Notes: generated by a model not told the origin, from the letters alone. A stretch of 64,000 nt of DNA from Mucilaginibacter mali (GCF_013283875.1 NZ_CP054139.1:2294001-2358000); one strand, 5' to 3'. Positions 52,859 through 62,399 are shown, counted from the first letter of the stretch. Numbers and translations: made by a program.

Positions 52859-55081
52859 CTCGCCTAGTATTACGTGCAATACGTTATCGTAAACCAGTTT
52901 TACGTCCTGTATGTTGCCATATAGTTCTTCGTCAATCATCAGGTTACCTTCACGGGCTACGGTACCCAGCAGGCTAAATTCAACCTCGCTGGTAGCCATC
53001 AGCTCAACAAAGCGCTCCTGGTCGGCCGGGGCAACGCTTACTACAATGCGGCCCTGTGCTTCGCCGAACAGGAAGGCATCTTTACGAATGCTGCTATCGG
53101 TAGTAATATCAAAGCCTAAGCCATTTGGCATGGCAGATTCTACCAGTGTGATAAACAAACCACCATCGGCCACATCATGCGCCGATTGGATGATCTTGCT
53201 GCTGATCAGCTGTTTGATCACCTGATGGGTATCATATTCTTTATCGATATCAAAATATGGTGCAGGTGCTTTCAGTATCTTATGGTACGATGCCAGGTAT
53301 TGCGATGATGCGATATCATTTACCGATTCGCCGATCAAATAGATCAGGTCATCCGGCTGTTTAAAGTCCGAACCCATGATATTGCTCAGGTCATCCATTA
53401 CACCCAGCATACCAATAGTAGGTGTTGGGAATACCGGGCCTTCATCGCTCGATTGATTGTAGAAACTCACGTTACCACCAGTTACCGGGGTTTCAAATTT
53501 GGTACAGGCTTCGCCCATGCCTTTTATAGCGCCAACAAACTGCCAGTAAACTTCAGGGATGTAAGGGTTACCAAAGTTCAAACAGTTAGTAATAGCTACC
53601 GGCTCGCCACCGGCACAGGTAATGTTACGGGCAGCTTCGGCAACTGCAATGGCGCAACCTTTTTGCGGGTCGGCGTATACGTAGCGGCTGTTGCAATCAA
53701 CGGTAATTACAATCGCTTTATCGGTATCCTTCACCGCAACCACAGCCGCGTCGCTTGGGCGGTTGGTGGTCATGGTAGCCGTACCGATCATCGAATCGTA
53801 CTGGTCGGTTACCCAACGTTTCGATGCGATGTTAGGGTGCGATATCAGGTGTTCGGCCACGTCTTTCAAATCAGCCGGAACAGGTACATCATCAATGTTA
53901 AATTTCTGATTTTCGGCATAGTAAGCCGGCTCGCGGTACTCGCGCTGATAAACCGGGGCGCCGCCACCTAATACCAAATCATCGGCAGGTACATCTGCAA
54001 CCAGCTCGCCGTTCATGTAGTAGTGCAGGCGCTGGGTATCGGTCACCTCGCCTATTTGCACGCAGTTCAAATCCCATTTATCAAATATAGCCTGCACCTC
54101 AGCCTCGCGGCCTTTGTGCACTACGATCAGCATACGCTCCTGCGATTCTGAAAGCAGGATCTCAAACGGCTTCATATTATCCTGGCGGGTTGGTACTTTA
54201 TCCAGATCGATACGCATACCATGCTCGCCTTTAGCGCTCATTTCCGAGTTTGAGCAAATGATACCGGCAGCGCCCATATCCTGCATACCCACAACGGCGC
54301 CGGTCTTAATTACTTCTAAAGTAGCTTCCAGCAACAGTTTTTCCTGGAAGGGGTCGCCTACCTGTACAGCCGGCAAATCGTTCACCGAATCTTCGGTAAT
54401 ATCTTTCGACGCGAAAGCCGCGCCATGGATACCATCCTTACCTGTAGCCGAACCCACAATGTAAACCGGGTTGCCCACACCATATGAGGTAGCCGAAACG
54501 GTCTCGCCTGCCTTAACAATACCGGCCGAGAAAGCATTTACCAGGGGGTTGATGTTGTAGCAATCGTCAAAAAACAATTCGCCGCCAACGGTTGGGATAC
54601 CAAAGGCGTTGCCGTAGTGGCTGATACCTTTTACCACACCTTTTACCAGCCATTTGGTTTTATCCAGGCTCAGATCGCCAAAGCGCAGCGAGTTTAGTTG
54701 AGCGATAGGACGGGCACCCATGGTAAAAATATCGCGGTTGATACCGCCAACACCTGTTGCAGCGCCCTGGTAAGGCTCTAAAGCCGAAGGGTGGTTATGC
54801 GATTCTATTTTGAAAGCGCAGCCAACGCCATCGCCAAGGTCGACAAGGCCGGCATTTTCCTCACCTGCTTTAGCCAGCATGCGCGGGCCATCTTTAGGCA
54901 AAGTTTTTAACCAGGTGATAGAGTTTTTGTACGAGCAGTGTTCGCTCCACATTACCGAGAAGATAGATAGTTCGGTAAAATTTGGCACGCGGCCCAGTAT
55001 TTCATTTATGCGATCAAATTCGGCAGGCAATAAACCCAGATCTTTAGCGGTTTCGACGGTGGTCAATTGTTGATTGTCCAA
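52856..55081 (-). CDS. purL: Phosphoribosylformylglycinamidine synthase, small PurL type
   Basis: 741 residues if started at TTG 55081 (MDNQQLTTVETAKDLG). A longer open frame to 55186 exists, but the -7 element at 55109-55116 lies within it. Fourth step of purine synthesis; this short form needs PurS and PurQ, which are not in the window. Key features: MWSEHCSYKNS, AFKIESHNHPSALEPYQGAA, VGMQDMGAAGIICSNSEM, ERMLIVV and the second ATP-type half from about 420 (IVITVDCNSRYVYADPQKGC, GAGEAxx-like AEAARNITCAGG). Confidence 0.94.
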   Translation of the reverse strand: MDNQQLTTVETAKDLGLLPAEFDRINEILGRVPNFTELSIFSVMWSEHCSYKNSITWLKTLPKDGPRMLAKAGEENAGLVDLGDGVGCAFKIESHNHPSALEPYQGAATGVGGINRDIFTMGARPIAQLNSLRFGDLSLDKTKWLVKGVVKGISHYGNAFGIPTVGGELFFDDCYNINPLVNAFSAGIVKAGETVSATSYGVGNPVYIVGSATGKDGIHGAAFASKDITEDSVNDLPAVQVGDPFQEKLLLEATLEVIKTGAVVGMQDMGAAGIICSNSEMSAKGEHGMRIDLDKVPTRQDNMKPFEILLSESQERMLIVVHKGREAEVQAIFDKWDLNCVQIGEVTDTQRLHYYMNGELVADVPADDLVLGGGAPVYQREYREPAYYAENQKFNIDDVPVPADLKDVAEHLISHPNIASKRWVTDQYDSMIGTATMTTNRPSDAAVVAVKDTDKAIVITVDCNSRYVYADPQKGCAIAVAEAARNITCAGGEPVAITNCLNFGNPYIPEVYWQFVGAIKGMGEACTKFETPVTGGNVSFYNQSSDEGPVFPTPTIGMLGVMDDLSNIMGSDFKQPDDLIYLIGESVNDIASSQYLASYHKILKAPAPYFDIDKEYDTHQVIKQLISSKIIQSAHDVADGGLFITLVESAMPNGLGFDITTDSSIRKDAFLFGEAQGRIVVSVAPADQERFVELMATSEVEFSLLGTVAREGNLMIDEELYGNIQDVKLVYDNVLHVILGE

Positions 55082-55108
55082 TGTATGACGTGTTTGGTAA
55101 GACTTGCG

Positions 55109-55116
55109 CAAAAGTA
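55109..55116 (-). promoter_or_regulatory. Promoter -7 element of purL
   Basis: Minus-strand TACTTTTG, a full TAnnTTTG match, placing the 5' end near 55103, about 22 nt before the TTG start. No clear TTG at -33. Confidence 0.5.
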
Positions 55117-55384
55117 GGAAAAATGTGGTGTAATGTGTGGTGTTTTGTGAATTTATGTGTGAAGAAGTACACCTAATTTCCCACAAACTTCACAATAATT
55201 CCCTCAATAAAGATTGTAAGGATAAATACAAGCAGGCGACTTAATGCTGTATTTAATGGTTTTTTCAAAAATGAACGTCAGTATTTCATCGCGCCCGATA
55301 GCCCCGCTTTCCCTCCAGGTTTTTCACGGCGCACAATTCCGGCCCCGGCAAAAGCTTTCTGCACAATCGGGTTTCGGTTTAACA

Positions 55385-55556
55385 GCTGGCAAATTTGGCT
55401 AAAGCCATTTTTCTGAAGCTCTTTACCCGCCCCATAAATGGGACGGCAATGAATTACACTCTGTAGATTAATCATCTGTTTCATTGCCGTTTGGCTTTAG
55501 CCAACGGTGTTAAACAGGCAGATAAAACTGGCTTTAGCCAAAATGGCGAACTCAGT
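55385..55556. repeat. Intergenic inverted repeat, family D copy 2 (rearranged)
   Basis: Contains TTTGGCTAAAGCC (55395), CATTGCCGTTTGGCTTTAGC (55483) then CAACGG, and CTGGCTTTAGCCAAAA (55529). It is longer and less regular than copy 1. The rest of 55187-55644 holds no gene; 55187-55270 is AT-rich. Confidence 0.7.
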
Positions 55557-55644
55557 TAAACAACACCTATAGCCACGTTTCTTCACCTCTCAGCATTTCA
55601 ACCTTACAACAATAAACCCTACTTTTGCCACGCCCCTGCCAATT

Positions 55645-57024
55645 ATGAAAACCCTTTATAACAAATACAAACCGCATTATCGCGATAACCTTAAACTGGC
55701 CATACCGGTAGTGATATCGCAGGTGGGCCACGTACTTACACAGGTGAGCGATAGCGTAGTGATAGGCCATTTCGCGGGCACTATTCCGCTGGCCGGGGTG
55801 TCCCTTGGGAATAATATTTTCATTGTGGTACTGGTGATCGGCCTTGGTATCAGTTATGGTATCACTCCGCTGATCGCACAACATAACGGTCGTGGTAACC
55901 ATGCAGAGTGCGGGCGTTTGCTGGCCAATAGTCTTTTCATCAACATTATGTCCAGCATTATTTTCTGCGCGCTCATCATCTTTGGTGGCGAGTTGATATT
56001 GCCGCATTTAGGTCAATCGCCGCAGGTTATCGAACAAGCTCAGCCATTCCTTAATTTGCTTGGCTTATCATTTATCCCCATGTTGATCTTCAACACCTTT
56101 AAACAGTTTACCGAGGGATTGGGCTTTACCAAACAGGCTATGCAAATATCAATTTGGGGCAATGTGATCAATATCGTGCTGGGCATCACGTTTGTTAAAG
56201 GCTTATTCGGCATTACGCCTATGGGTATCCGCGGCGTGGGCTATAGTACACTGATAGACCGCTGCATTATGGCCGTTGTGATGGGCATTTACGTATTCCG
56301 CTCGCCAAACTTCCGCCGATATTTAAGTGATTTTAAACTTAGTTTTATTGAAAGGGCACGCAGCATGCAAATATTAAAGATCGGCATCCCCGTTTCCTTA
56401 CAATATGTATTTGAAGTGAGCGCCTTTGCCGGGGCCGGTATTTTGATGGGCACCATCAGTCCGGTGGCACAAGCAGCACACCAGGTAGCACTTAGCATGG
56501 CATCCATGACCTATATTATGGCCAGTGGCGTAGCATCGGCAGCGGCTATAAAATCAGGCAACCATTTCGGTGCTAAGGATCATGATAACCTGCGTTCATC
56601 AGCCATATCCAGCTATCATATCGTTATTGTATTTATGAGCATTACGGCGGTAATGTTTGCCCTTGGCAACCAGCTTTTGCCGTGGATATATACTTCAGAC
56701 AAAGCCGTAATAGCCATTGCAGCACAATTACTTATCATCGCAGCGGCATTCCAGTTATTTGATGGTACACAGGTAATTGGCCTGGGTATTTTACGTGGTA
56801 TGGGCGATGTGAATATCCCGGCATTCATCACTTTCCTGGCTTACTGGATATTGGGGATACCGGTTGGTTATCTGCTGGGCATCCGTTTTCATTTAGGCGC
56901 TATCGGCATATGGTACGGGTTGACTTTGGGGTTGATGGTCGCATCGTTATTGTTGTTTATCCGTTTTCAGGGTATCAGTAAGAGGTTGAAGTATCAGGAA
57001 ACGGCGATTATTGAGCGGGATTAG
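55645..57024 (+). CDS. MATE-family efflux transporter
   Basis: 459 residues, about 12 membrane helices in two MatE halves. The first half has IPVVISQVGHVLTQVSDSVV (about 20-39) and the second IGIPVSLQYVFEVSAFAGAG (about 250-269). It exports cationic compounds using Na+ or H+. Preceded by the repeat-rich gap, followed by a palindromic repeat. Confidence 0.92.
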   Translation: MKTLYNKYKPHYRDNLKLAIPVVISQVGHVLTQVSDSVVIGHFAGTIPLAGVSLGNNIFIVVLVIGLGISYGITPLIAQHNGRGNHAECGRLLANSLFINIMSSIIFCALIIFGGELILPHLGQSPQVIEQAQPFLNLLGLSFIPMLIFNTFKQFTEGLGFTKQAMQISIWGNVINIVLGITFVKGLFGITPMGIRGVGYSTLIDRCIMAVVMGIYVFRSPNFRRYLSDFKLSFIERARSMQILKIGIPVSLQYVFEVSAFAGAGILMGTISPVAQAAHQVALSMASMTYIMASGVASAAAIKSGNHFGAKDHDNLRSSAISSYHIVIVFMSITAVMFALGNQLLPWIYTSDKAVIAIAAQLLIIAAAFQLFDGTQVIGLGILRGMGDVNIPAFITFLAYWILGIPVGYLLGIRFHLGAIGIWYGLTLGLMVASLLLFIRFQGISKRLKYQETAIIERD

Positions 57025-57034
57025 AAACCTATTC

Positions 57035-57118
57035 GTCATCCAGAGCGATAGCGAAGGATCCCCGGTTAGCAGAGCGAAAATGCATTGTTTGGGATCCTTC
57101 GCTATCGCTCAGGATGAC
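57035..57118. repeat. Intergenic inverted repeat, family A copy 3
   Basis: GTCATCCAGAGCGATAGCGA to TCGCTATCGCTCAGGATGAC with GGATCC in both arms. It lies between convergent MATE and HDAC-like genes. Confidence 0.88.
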
Positions 57119-57130
57119 GTACTTTTCTGA

Positions 57131-58033
57131 TCAAAAATACAACTCATCCGCCACCCGGAAAGTATTGCAATGCGCCTCTACAATATCCTTTATCTGCGGC
57201 GAATATCCCCCGCCCATGCTTACTTCAACGGGTATTTTATATTTGATACATTGCTCAAATACAAAACGATCACGGGCTTTGCATTCTTCAATAGTTAGGG
57301 ATAATTTGCCCAGTTTATCGGTAGCCAAAACATCTACTCCCGAAAGGTAAAATATAAAATCAGGCTTTTGTTGTGCTATCAGATTCGGCAGGGTATCGTA
57401 CAGGATGCGCAAATATTCCTCACCATTTACGCCATCCGGTAAAGAAATATCCAGGTCAGACTTTTCTTTTCGGTAAGGAAAATTATTAGCCCCATGCATG
57501 GAAAAAGTGAACACCCGCGGTTCGTTCTCAAATATCTGCGCGGTTCCGTTACCCTGGTGCACATCTAAATCAACAATTAAGATAGATGAGGCTAATTTAT
57601 TATGCAATAACCAATTAGCTGCCACCGCCTGGTCGTTCAGCATGCAAAAGCCCTCGCCCCAGTTAGTACCGGCATGATGCGTACCACCGGCCGCATTAAA
57701 AGCTACGCCATATTTGATGGCATACTGACAAGCGTTGATAGTCCCCTGCGAGATGCGGCGGCAACGTTCTATTAATCTTTCTGATAAGGGCAAACCGATA
57801 CGGCGTTCTTCCAGTGGGGATAAAGTGAGGTCGCGTAAACCTTTCCAGTAAGCGGCATCATGCGTCCACAGGATAATTCCTTCGTCCACCATTTCCGGTT
57901 CGAAAAGGTTTTCGGCGGTGATCAATCCTTCGTGCAGCAATTGCTCGGGTATCAACTCATACTTCAGCATCGGGAAGCGGTGCCCTACCGGCAAAGGGTG
58001 CGCGAATACGGTGGAGTAAGCGATCTTGAGCAT
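57131..58033 (-). CDS. Histone-deacetylase-like zinc amidohydrolase
   Basis: 300 residues. The zinc site and charge relay are in FNAAGGTHHAGTNWGEGFCM (about 111-130), SILIVDLDVHQGNGTAQIFE (about 150-169) and DFIFYLSGVDVLATDKLG. It probably deacetylates acetylated amines or lysines (class II/IV-type), but the substrate is unknown. It follows kynU after 40 nt on the same strand and may be the last gene of that unit. Confidence 0.9.
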   Translation of the reverse strand: MLKIAYSTVFAHPLPVGHRFPMLKYELIPEQLLHEGLITAENLFEPEMVDEGIILWTHDAAYWKGLRDLTLSPLEERRIGLPLSERLIERCRRISQGTINACQYAIKYGVAFNAAGGTHHAGTNWGEGFCMLNDQAVAANWLLHNKLASSILIVDLDVHQGNGTAQIFENEPRVFTFSMHGANNFPYRKEKSDLDISLPDGVNGEEYLRILYDTLPNLIAQQKPDFIFYLSGVDVLATDKLGKLSLTIEECKARDRFVFEQCIKYKIPVEVSMGGGYSPQIKDIVEAHCNTFRVADELYF

Positions 58034-58073
58034 TAGTTCATAGTTGATAGATCATAGTAACCATACTTGATCG

Positions 58074-59360
58074 CTAAAACAATTGATCGGCCGCTTCTGA
58101 TAGTAATTTACCTGTTCGGTACACATCCATAAATGTATTATAAAGCGGCACCGGGCTTAAGCGGATCACATCTGGTTCGCGCCAGTCGCCTATTACGCCG
58201 TGTTCGGACAGGTAGTTGAACATCGCTTTACCGTTCTGCTTGCAGATGATGGATAACTGGCAGCCGCGTGCCGATGCTTCAGCCGGTGTAATGATCCTGA
58301 ATAGTTCTCCGCCTTTCCGTTCATTGATACCATTGATCAGAAACTCCAAATAAGGCGTAAGGAGCAAACTTTTTTCACGAAGCCTATCTATACCAGCCGA
58401 CTTGCCAAAAACGCCCAGGGCGGCTTTATGTGCAGCCATAAGCAATATTGGCGCGGTACTTACCTGCCAACCATCTGCTCCCGGTTCGGGATCGAAGCCT
58501 TTGGCCATTTTAAATTGAGTGGCTTTGTTGTTGCCCCACCAACCGGCAAAGCGGTTTAGCTTGTTATTGCCAAAATGTTTTTCGTGCACAAATATCCCAC
58601 TGATACCGCCCGGCCCCGAGTTCATGTATTTGTACGAACACCAGCAGGCAAAATCAACATCCCAGTTGTGCAATTGCAGGGGCACATTTCCTGCGGCATG
58701 CGCCAGATCGAACCCTGCATATACACCCACGGCGTGTGCGGCCTTAGTAATGGCTGGCATATCGAAGAATTGCCCTGTGTAATAATTTATCCCCGCAAAC
58801 AGCACCAGGGCCAACTCACTGGCATTATCGTTAATGGTTTTAATGATATCTTCGGTACGCAAAGTATACTCGCCTTCGCGTGGGAAGATCTCTATAATGG
58901 CATCATCCGGTTCGAAACCATGAAAACGCACCTGGCTTTCTATCGCGTACTGATCGGACGGAAAAGCACCCGCTTCCATCAATATTTTATACCTTTTATT
59001 ATTTGGCTGATAGAAACTTACCATCAGTAAATGAAGATTTACTGTAAGTGAGTTCATTATGGTTATCTCTTTTTCGCCTGCGCCCAATAAGCCGCCAAGC
59101 GTGCCTTTTAACTGCTGCTGATAGGCCAGCCATGGGTCGCCGCCATCAAACCAGCCTTCTACCCCTTTACTTGCCCAATTCTGCATTTGCGCGGCAATGC
59201 TATCCGCTGCCGCTTTGGGCTGCAAACCAAGTGAATTACCGCACAGGTAAATAGCATCCTTGCCACGATGCTGCGGTATAATAAACTCATCGCGCAGATG
59301 TTTCAGGCTATCCTGATCATCTAACTGCTGTGCAAATTCGGGAGTGTTCTGGAAGTTCAT
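58074..59360 (-). CDS. kynU: Kynureninase
   Basis: 428 residues from ATG 59360 (an in-frame TTG lies three codons upstream). PLP-dependent, splitting kynurenine or 3-hydroxykynurenine to anthranilate and alanine. The PLP lysine is in DFACWCSYKYMNSGPGGISG (about 240-259); SLGLQPKAAADSIAAQMQNW and WWGNNKATQFKM are family segments. No other tryptophan-degrading gene is present. A TAATATTG -7-like element (59374-59367) lies 6 nt before the start. Confidence 0.93.
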   Translation of the reverse strand: MNFQNTPEFAQQLDDQDSLKHLRDEFIIPQHRGKDAIYLCGNSLGLQPKAAADSIAAQMQNWASKGVEGWFDGGDPWLAYQQQLKGTLGGLLGAGEKEITIMNSLTVNLHLLMVSFYQPNNKRYKILMEAGAFPSDQYAIESQVRFHGFEPDDAIIEIFPREGEYTLRTEDIIKTINDNASELALVLFAGINYYTGQFFDMPAITKAAHAVGVYAGFDLAHAAGNVPLQLHNWDVDFACWCSYKYMNSGPGGISGIFVHEKHFGNNKLNRFAGWWGNNKATQFKMAKGFDPEPGADGWQVSTAPILLMAAHKAALGVFGKSAGIDRLREKSLLLTPYLEFLINGINERKGGELFRIITPAEASARGCQLSIICKQNGKAMFNYLSEHGVIGDWREPDVIRLSPVPLYNTFMDVYRTGKLLSEAADQLF

Positions 59361-59424
59361 CGGGGCCAATATTACATTTTTAAGCTGAAAGGTAAAAGGC
59401 TAATCTTTAATCAGCGATTACTGA

Positions 59425-60027
59425 TCACGACCTGGGCTTACTTACATACGGGTTGCCCTTTACATAAAAGCGATACGGCAGTAAAGCATCATTACCAGCA
59501 TAATCTACACCTACACGTGGGCCTGCTACAATGGCTTCACCAGGAAAGGTTAACCCCTGATCTTCTATCCACAGGGTATCACTTTGCAAACTGATGGCAT
59601 TTATTTTACGCGATATACCCAAAGCCTTAGCCACCGAGCCGGGCCCCATAGTAATATTGGGCTTAATGACGGCCATATTGCGCCGGGCCTGCATTACAGC
59701 TAAACCAATAGTGGGGTTGATGGCACGGATAAGGATAGCATGCGGCTGTCCTTCTACCGAGGTTACCACGTTCAGCATTTCGTGAATACCGTAACACAGG
59801 TACACATAAGCCACCCCGCCTTGCATAAATATGGTACTGGTGCGCGGCGTTCGCCGGTTACCATAAGCGTGCGAAGCCCTATCGATAATGCCATTATAAG
59901 CTTCTGTTTCAATAATGTATCCACCGGTAACTAAACCATCAATACAGGTAAACAGGTATTTGCCGATCAGGTCGCGGGCCAGAGCCACGACATCATTGCT
60001 GAGGTAATATGAGGGCTGTAATTTCAA
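59425..60027 (-). CDS. DNA-3-methyladenine glycosylase, AAG/MPG type
   Basis: 200 residues. Family core GGYIIETEAYNGIIDRASHA (about 36-55) with the catalytic glutamate, RTPRTSTIFMQGGVAYVYLC and YGIHEMLNVVTS. It excises alkylated purines from DNA. The start is TTG at 60027, overlapping the hydrolase stop as TTGA, so the two are coupled. Confidence 0.92.
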   Translation of the reverse strand: MKLQPSYYLSNDVVALARDLIGKYLFTCIDGLVTGGYIIETEAYNGIIDRASHAYGNRRTPRTSTIFMQGGVAYVYLCYGIHEMLNVVTSVEGQPHAILIRAINPTIGLAVMQARRNMAVIKPNITMGPGSVAKALGISRKINAISLQSDTLWIEDQGLTFPGEAIVAGPRVGVDYAGNDALLPYRFYVKGNPYVSKPRS

Positions 60028-60677
60028 TTATTAATGATCTGTTTTAGTATGTCGTTTATCTCGCGCGCCCGGTCGAATATCATGATGTGCGTACCGCCTT
60101 TGATGATGGTTGCGCCTTTTATTTCACGGTAGTTGAATACCTGGTCATGGTCGCCGGTGATATGATAAAGGTTTTGCGGGATGGTTTTGTTTTGCCAGTG
60201 CAGGGCAGCGCCCATGGCCCATTTAATAAAAACCGGCGAGGTATTTTGCAGCATACTGTTGAACATGTAAGCATCTACCGAATACATTTTACCGAATATG
60301 GGCGCTATCAAACCACCCATTTTGGCAAACAGGCCGCCGGGTATCAGCCGATGTACTGGCAGGTATTTGAACAGTTTAAAATAGAACGGTGCTTCATTGA
60401 TGGACTTGATACTGCTAATCAGTATCACCTTATTTAACTTTACTTTATTGGCTATCTCTACTCCCAGCATCCCGCCAAGTGAATTACCGATAACGATATC
60501 ATTATCCCTGATATTATATTTATTAATAAGCTGTTGCGCATAATCACTTAAAGTATCACCGCGCGATGGTTCTATCCAATCGATATAGATCAGTTCATCA
60601 TCGGGGCCGCCGGCTTTGATATTTTTGTAGATACGTTTATCGGCGCCTAGACCGGGAATCAGAAAGATGCGGGCCAT
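60024..60677 (-). CDS. Small alpha/beta-hydrolase
   Basis: 217 residues. The nucleophile is in IVIGNSLGGMLGVEIA (about 61-76), the oxyanion region is LIPGLGADKR at the start, and the end holds a plausible catalytic aspartate (ITGDHDQVF) and histidine (GGTHIMIFDRA). Substrate unknown. It overlaps the fRMsr gene upstream by 1 nt and the glycosylase downstream by 4 nt. Confidence 0.85.
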   Translation of the reverse strand: MARIFLIPGLGADKRIYKNIKAGGPDDELIYIDWIEPSRGDTLSDYAQQLINKYNIRDNDIVIGNSLGGMLGVEIANKVKLNKVILISSIKSINEAPFYFKLFKYLPVHRLIPGGLFAKMGGLIAPIFGKMYSVDAYMFNSMLQNTSPVFIKWAMGAALHWQNKTIPQNLYHITGDHDQVFNYREIKGATIIKGGTHIMIFDRAREINDILKQIINN

Positions 60678-61153
60678 TAAAAGTTAATCAGTTTGATGAT
60701 TTGCGCCAGGTATTGCGCGTCAGTCTCGTCGAACAGATCAAGTTCTGACGCGTCGACATCCAGCACACCAATTACCTCGTTGTTTTTAAATATGGGTAGT
60801 ACAATTTCAGACTTGGATAACGAGCTGCAGGCAATATGACCGGGGAATGCTTCTACATCGGGCACGATCAGCGTTTGGGCCTGCTCCCACGATGAACCAC
60901 AGACTCCTTTACCTTTGTTGATGCGTGTACAAGCCACCGGCCCTTGAAAAGGGCCTAATACCAACTGACTATCCTTTACTAAATAAAAGCCCACCCAAAA
61001 CCAGTTGAACTGTTCTTTTAAAGCGGCGCATACATTGGCCATATTGGCTACTAAATCGGTCTCGCCGTAAAGCAATGCTTCAATTTGCGGGATGAGTGAT
61101 TGGTATTGTTCGGCCTTGCTGGTCGATGTGCTGATGCTTAAATCTTCTGCCAT
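60677..61153 (-). CDS. GAF-domain free methionine-(R)-sulfoxide reductase
   Basis: 158 residues started at the ATG at 61153; the frame is open upstream to 61216 but those codons lie over the promoter. The GAF domain has the family cysteines in KGVCGSSWEQ and GHIACSSLSKSEIVLPIF, the fRMsr arrangement, plus FWVGFYLVKDSQLVLGPFQG. It reduces free methionine-R-sulfoxide. First gene of a unit with hydrolase and 3-methyladenine glycosylase, possibly damage-repair related. Confidence 0.9.
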   Translation of the reverse strand: MAEDLSISTSTSKAEQYQSLIPQIEALLYGETDLVANMANVCAALKEQFNWFWVGFYLVKDSQLVLGPFQGPVACTRINKGKGVCGSSWEQAQTLIVPDVEAFPGHIACSSLSKSEIVLPIFKNNEVIGVLDVDASELDLFDETDAQYLAQIIKLINF

Positions 61154-61182
61154 AGTATTACAGCTATTTAATATATTTAACG

Positions 61183-61216
61183 CAAAAATACGGTTATGGA
61201 AACAATCCTTAAGCAA
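61183..61216 (-). promoter_or_regulatory. Promoter of the fRMsr unit
   Basis: Minus-strand TTG at 61216-61214, 23 nt, TATTTTTG at 61190-61183. It overlaps the first codons of the divergent gene at 61196, so the two starts share about 40 bp. Confidence 0.5.
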
Positions 61217-61813
61217 CGAAGATTTATTGTGACAAAATTATTTGAATTAACAGACAGGTCGCTAAAGGTTACTGTTTCCACACTCACAAGTTCTAATGCC
61301 ATAGAGATTGATTTTGAAAACATAACAACAAAAATCAGCCACCAAAAAGGGCCTAAACGTATACCGACTATTTTTACCGGACTTTCTTTGGCTGGACTAA
61401 TTATATGTATTTTATCGCACTTCCTTGAAAAAAACGGCTCCAAAACAGAAGATGTTTTATTCTATTTTGTAGTATTTGTGGCGTGCGCCCTGATAACATA
61501 CCTGAGTTATGAAAATGAATTGAATCTCCTATTGATACACGGCACAAAGCTTACCTTCTTCGCAAATTCCCCTACTAAAAAAACGGTTGAGGATTTCTTA
61601 TCATTGATAAAAAAACATCAAAAGGAATACCTTTTAAACCGTTATGCAACTGCAGATGACCTTTTATCGCAAGAGCAACTGGCAACTAATTTACGCTGGT
61701 TATTAGAACGTAACATTATTGACAGCGAAGAGTGTGAAGTTTTAAAACAAAAGCTAATTATTCCCAAAACTGAACACGTCAAAACTGTTGGTTTTACTTT
61801 TGGATCTAATTAA
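61196..61813 (+). CDS. Two-helix membrane protein of unknown function
   Basis: 205 residues. An N-terminal strand-rich part (DRSLKVTVSTLTSSNAIEID, about 19-38) is followed by two membrane helices (about 61-80 and 92-110) and a charged cytoplasmic C-terminal region with a short-helix pattern (YATADDLLSQEQLATNLRWL) that resembles an SHOCT-like tail. AT-rich. No family recognised. Confidence 0.7.
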   Translation: METILKQRRFIVTKLFELTDRSLKVTVSTLTSSNAIEIDFENITTKISHQKGPKRIPTIFTGLSLAGLIICILSHFLEKNGSKTEDVLFYFVVFVACALITYLSYENELNLLLIHGTKLTFFANSPTKKTVEDFLSLIKKHQKEYLLNRYATADDLLSQEQLATNLRWLLERNIIDSEECEVLKQKLIIPKTEHVKTVGFTFGSN

Positions 61814-61824
61814 GAAACATATAC

Positions 61825-62073
61825 ATGAGAATAATTGCCGAACTGCCACACCCCGATTTTAAGATCACCATTATGAGCATGAACCAAAAGTTTATTGTGA
61901 AGATGGAGAAGGGGGTATACGAACAAATATTTAAAGTTGCCGAAATGGATTTAACCGACGGCGTAAACAGCGTATTTGAATTGCTGGACGAAGCGTTCCT
62001 GGCCAAAACAGGCGAGCGTTTCAGGGAGATGCATAATGATTACCGAGAAGCGTATGGGCGGTATAATTATTAG
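61825..62073 (+). CDS. Small conserved-looking protein, unknown
   Basis: 82 residues, MRIIAELPHPDFKITIMSMN start, then KFIVKMEKGVYEQIFKVAEM and a helical acidic tail ending in tyrosines (YREAYGRYNY). It has no signal or membrane helix. It lies 11 nt behind the membrane protein, so likely one message. Function unknown. Confidence 0.65.
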   Translation: MRIIAELPHPDFKITIMSMNQKFIVKMEKGVYEQIFKVAEMDLTDGVNSVFELLDEAFLAKTGERFREMHNDYREAYGRYNY

Positions 62074-62301
62074 ATGCAACTATCTATATTACAACGCATT
62101 ACTATCATAAAAACATCAAAACAGAATTTTATTTGGCAAAATCAATACCAAAACACGCTATCATGCGCGTTATTTGAAGTTATTTTTCCTTTTTTTGATA
62201 CTTATATACTGAAATATAATTAGTTATAAAGTATTGAAAAATTATGTTCGGTGGGTAAATATGCCAAATATGTGGGAGGTTGTGGGCTAAAACAACATTT
62301 T

Positions 62302-62392
62302 GTCATTGCGAGGAGCGTAGCGACGCGGCAATCCCATAGGCAGGGCCACATTGCTTGTCCTATGGGATTGCCACGCTATCGCTCGCAATGAC
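62302..62392. repeat. Intergenic inverted repeat, family B copy 4
   Basis: GTCATTGCGAGGAGCGTAGC start with GCGGCAATCCCATAGG, returning as CCTATGGGATTGCCACGC then TATCGCTCGCAATGAC. It lies between convergent genes. The sequence 62074-62301 before it is AT-rich with nothing else seen. Confidence 0.88.
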
Positions 62393-62399
62393 AGGATGC

